Origin: Lomentospora prolificans
Taxonomy: Eukaryota; Ascomycota; Sordariomycetes; Microascales; Microascaceae
DNA: 64,000 bases
Reading direction: 5' to 3'
Assembly (NCBI GenBank): GCA_029532625.1
Contig: JARFXM010000004.1
Location: 1,178,001 to 1,242,000 of the forward strand
The position numbers and the translations under genes were made by a program. Below, one piece after another: positions 62,297-64,000 of the stretch (positions within the stretch are counted from its first letter, which is position 1; the number at the start of each line of letters is the position of its first letter). Under the pieces are notes generated by a model. The model saw nothing but the letters and a program-made list of their open reading frames with translations, searched no databases and was not told where the DNA came from.

Positions 62297-63240
62297 ACGG
62301 AAAAGCATTCCTTATAACGAACATAGCGTAGGCGTAAAGGCGAAAGAGAGGCTTCTTGTTAGTGCAATTAGTGCACTCTTAGAATTCGTTCATACTAATA
62401 AAGTTATCCTTAATCCTCCATACTGGTGCACTTTCCAACTCAAGGTCCGCTTACCCAGCGCCTTCTTCCGCTACCACCCGATCGATAGTAATAGCAGCTA
62501 GCGATCTAAGACCTCCAAATACCTTTCTAATACCTTTTTAACTTAGGTTTATATAATGCTCAGCATCGCTATTTTCCAGGGAGACACAGGTCTAACCAAA
62601 TATAGATGCGCTTTAATCCTGACTCGGATAGCCTGTCTTTTCGTTTTTGGACCATTCCTTCTCCCTGCTCTCCTCTTGGCAATCTGAGTGGATTCGGACT
62701 GGTCAATTCCTCCTGCAGCATAGTTCACCAGCTACCAGTCCCAGGCAGGGTACAGCCTCACCACTCTGTTCACGTTTGTCCATGCGGGGATGAAAGCAGG
62801 AAGTCAGTGTCATTCGCCCGGCTAGGTCACTTGCAGTGAGAAAATTTAGGTGGATTGAATGGCTTGATTAAGTAGAATGCCATGTCCTCTTCTTTTGATG
62901 CTGAAGCCTACGCTGCATGCATATGGCATTGCTAATATGATGTTATGAAAGTAGGGCACATGAAGGGGACTAAGACATTCTCGAGGCCTCCAATGACCAC
63001 ACAGTCGTTTTGATAAGCCTTGTAAAATACTGTCTCACAACTCTTAGGATGGGAAAGGAACGACCACGAGCTTGGAGTCATCCATGATGATAGACAACAC
63101 TGGTCGACAGTCTCAGCCTCGCACGCGCAGCACAGCCTCTTAGCCATGCTGTATAGATTCCTCCACATTCTTGCTGCATTACAAAGACAAGCTTGAATAA
63201 GAATCATGCCAGGGATGTAAGAAAGGGGCTGGCAATCAGC
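62297..63240. other. 3' flank of the coiled-coil gene, no confident gene
   Basis: About 0.9 kb of ordinary composition. The only frame worth noting is 91 codons on the minus strand (62,932-63,207), with ten cysteines but no convincing signal peptide or family resemblance. Confidence 0.45.
62932..63207 (-). CDS. Doubtful small Cys-rich reading frame
   Basis: 91 codons from ATG to stop, with cysteines clustered as CLC, CCAC and QCC and three more singly. No recognisable domain. The N-terminus (MILIQACLCNAARMWRN) is only weakly hydrophobic. It lies at the very edge of the second island, beside RIP-degraded DNA. It could be a chance frame, an exon of a longer gene, or a small lineage-specific protein; the first is most likely. 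Confidence 0.15.
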   Translation of the reverse strand: MILIQACLCNAARMWRNLYSMAKRLCCACEAETVDQCCLSSWMTPSSWSFLSHPKSCETVFYKAYQNDCVVIGGLENVLVPFMCPTFITSY

Positions 63241-64000
63241 CTAAAAGTTTAACTTTTTATATAATTTAGTTTATCTTATAGTTGTCATAATATGAAATAT
63301 AAAGAGTAATAAATAGTATAAGGGTCTTAACTTAAGAAGTATAATAGGCTAGGCTATATAAAGGCTTATATAATATAAAGGGATTCTTTTATTAAAGGTC
63401 TAAGTAAGCTAAAACTAAGAACTAATTCCTCTTAAACTTTAAATACTCCATAATTATAATAAAAGTTAAAAGAGTATTATTAAAAATACTTTGAAAAGAG
63501 AATAATAAATTAGCGAATTCTAGAATTTCATCTTTTAAATTACTACTAGTTTCTCATATTTTAAGTTTTTAGAAGTAGGGATATTTTTAATATAATCTAA
63601 AGATAATTTAGAAATAGTTTAGAAATAAGTTTTGAGATAATTTAAATTCTATTTAAATAAAAATTGAAATATAATATCAAAAATAATTAATTAAAAGTTT
63701 TAGGAAATTAAAAAAGGGGTTTAAAGTAAACTTTTTTATTTATAATTATATAAATTTATGATAAAATTTTAAATTTTGTAATATTTATGTTTTTTTATTT
63801 AAATATAATTAGAATATAATTTGTATAGTTCTCTAATTTTGAAATTAAATAAACTAATATTAATAAATTCAAATAAAAATCTTATTTTAAATTTTAATAT
63901 AAAAGATAAATATTTTATTCCATTTTCCTGTTAAATTTTATAGTATCTTTATATTTTCTTATTATAATTATAAAAAAGAATTATAAGAAACATAATTACT
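63241..64000 (-). mobile_element. RIP-degraded DNA with an inverted LTR-2 copy
   Basis: About 63,374-63,827 matches LTR-2 in reverse (TATAAAGGGATTC at the left; the reverse complement of the right end reads TATACAAATTATATTC). No target duplication is visible. The rest shows no gene. Confidence 0.6.

Overview
The window looks like nuclear DNA of a filamentous ascomycete (Pezizomycotina). It is split into two composition classes. Long AT-rich arms (about 1-24,190, 34,420-61,070 and 63,240-64,000) consist of transposon relics. In them CA/TG dinucleotides are almost gone, TA is hugely over-represented, and old codons for Trp and Gln have become stops, as repeat-induced point mutation (RIP) predicts. 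Between the arms lie a normal-GC gene island (24,197-34,420) and a small second island (about 61,070-63,240). Genes have short introns (mostly 56-79 nt) with GTRNGT-like donors and CTAAC/CTGAC-like branch sites.

The main island carries four conserved housekeeping or regulatory genes. Two are on the minus strand: an OMA1-type mitochondrial M48 metalloprotease (24,197-25,500, four exons) and the ribosome-biogenesis factor UTP15 (25,663-27,267, one exon). A glutamate-cysteine ligase gene, the first step of glutathione synthesis, is on the plus strand (27,621-29,999, seven exons). An NsdD/SUB-1-type GATA zinc-finger regulator of sexual development is on the minus strand (31,726-33,422, four exons). 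UTP15 and the ligase are divergent and share a 353-bp promoter with two Yap1-type TTAGTAA sites and a (TC)15 tract touching the ligase ATG. The second island holds one intact three-exon gene (61,672-62,296) for a 170-residue coiled-coil protein of a type common among uncharacterised fungal proteins.

The left arm can be resolved into a nest. A 10-kb Ty3/gypsy chromovirus (5,260-15,272, target duplication GAGAT) sits inside a pol-deleted relative (4,596-17,589, duplication ATTAT). That relative split a third 349-bp LTR at its sixth base (4,590-4,595 + 17,595-17,937), which borders a further minus-strand chromovirus (17,938-23,971). Solo LTRs with perfect 5-bp target duplications lie in several of these. 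One 438-bp, GC-rich, tandemly structured, non-coding element (8,391-8,828) has escaped RIP inside the mutated provirus. The right arm has at least four more degraded retroelements, a TRIM-like element, and a 10 x 17-bp minisatellite.

Splice sites were chosen by eye from reading frame and family similarity. All functional names rest on recognising conserved motifs; no database search was run.
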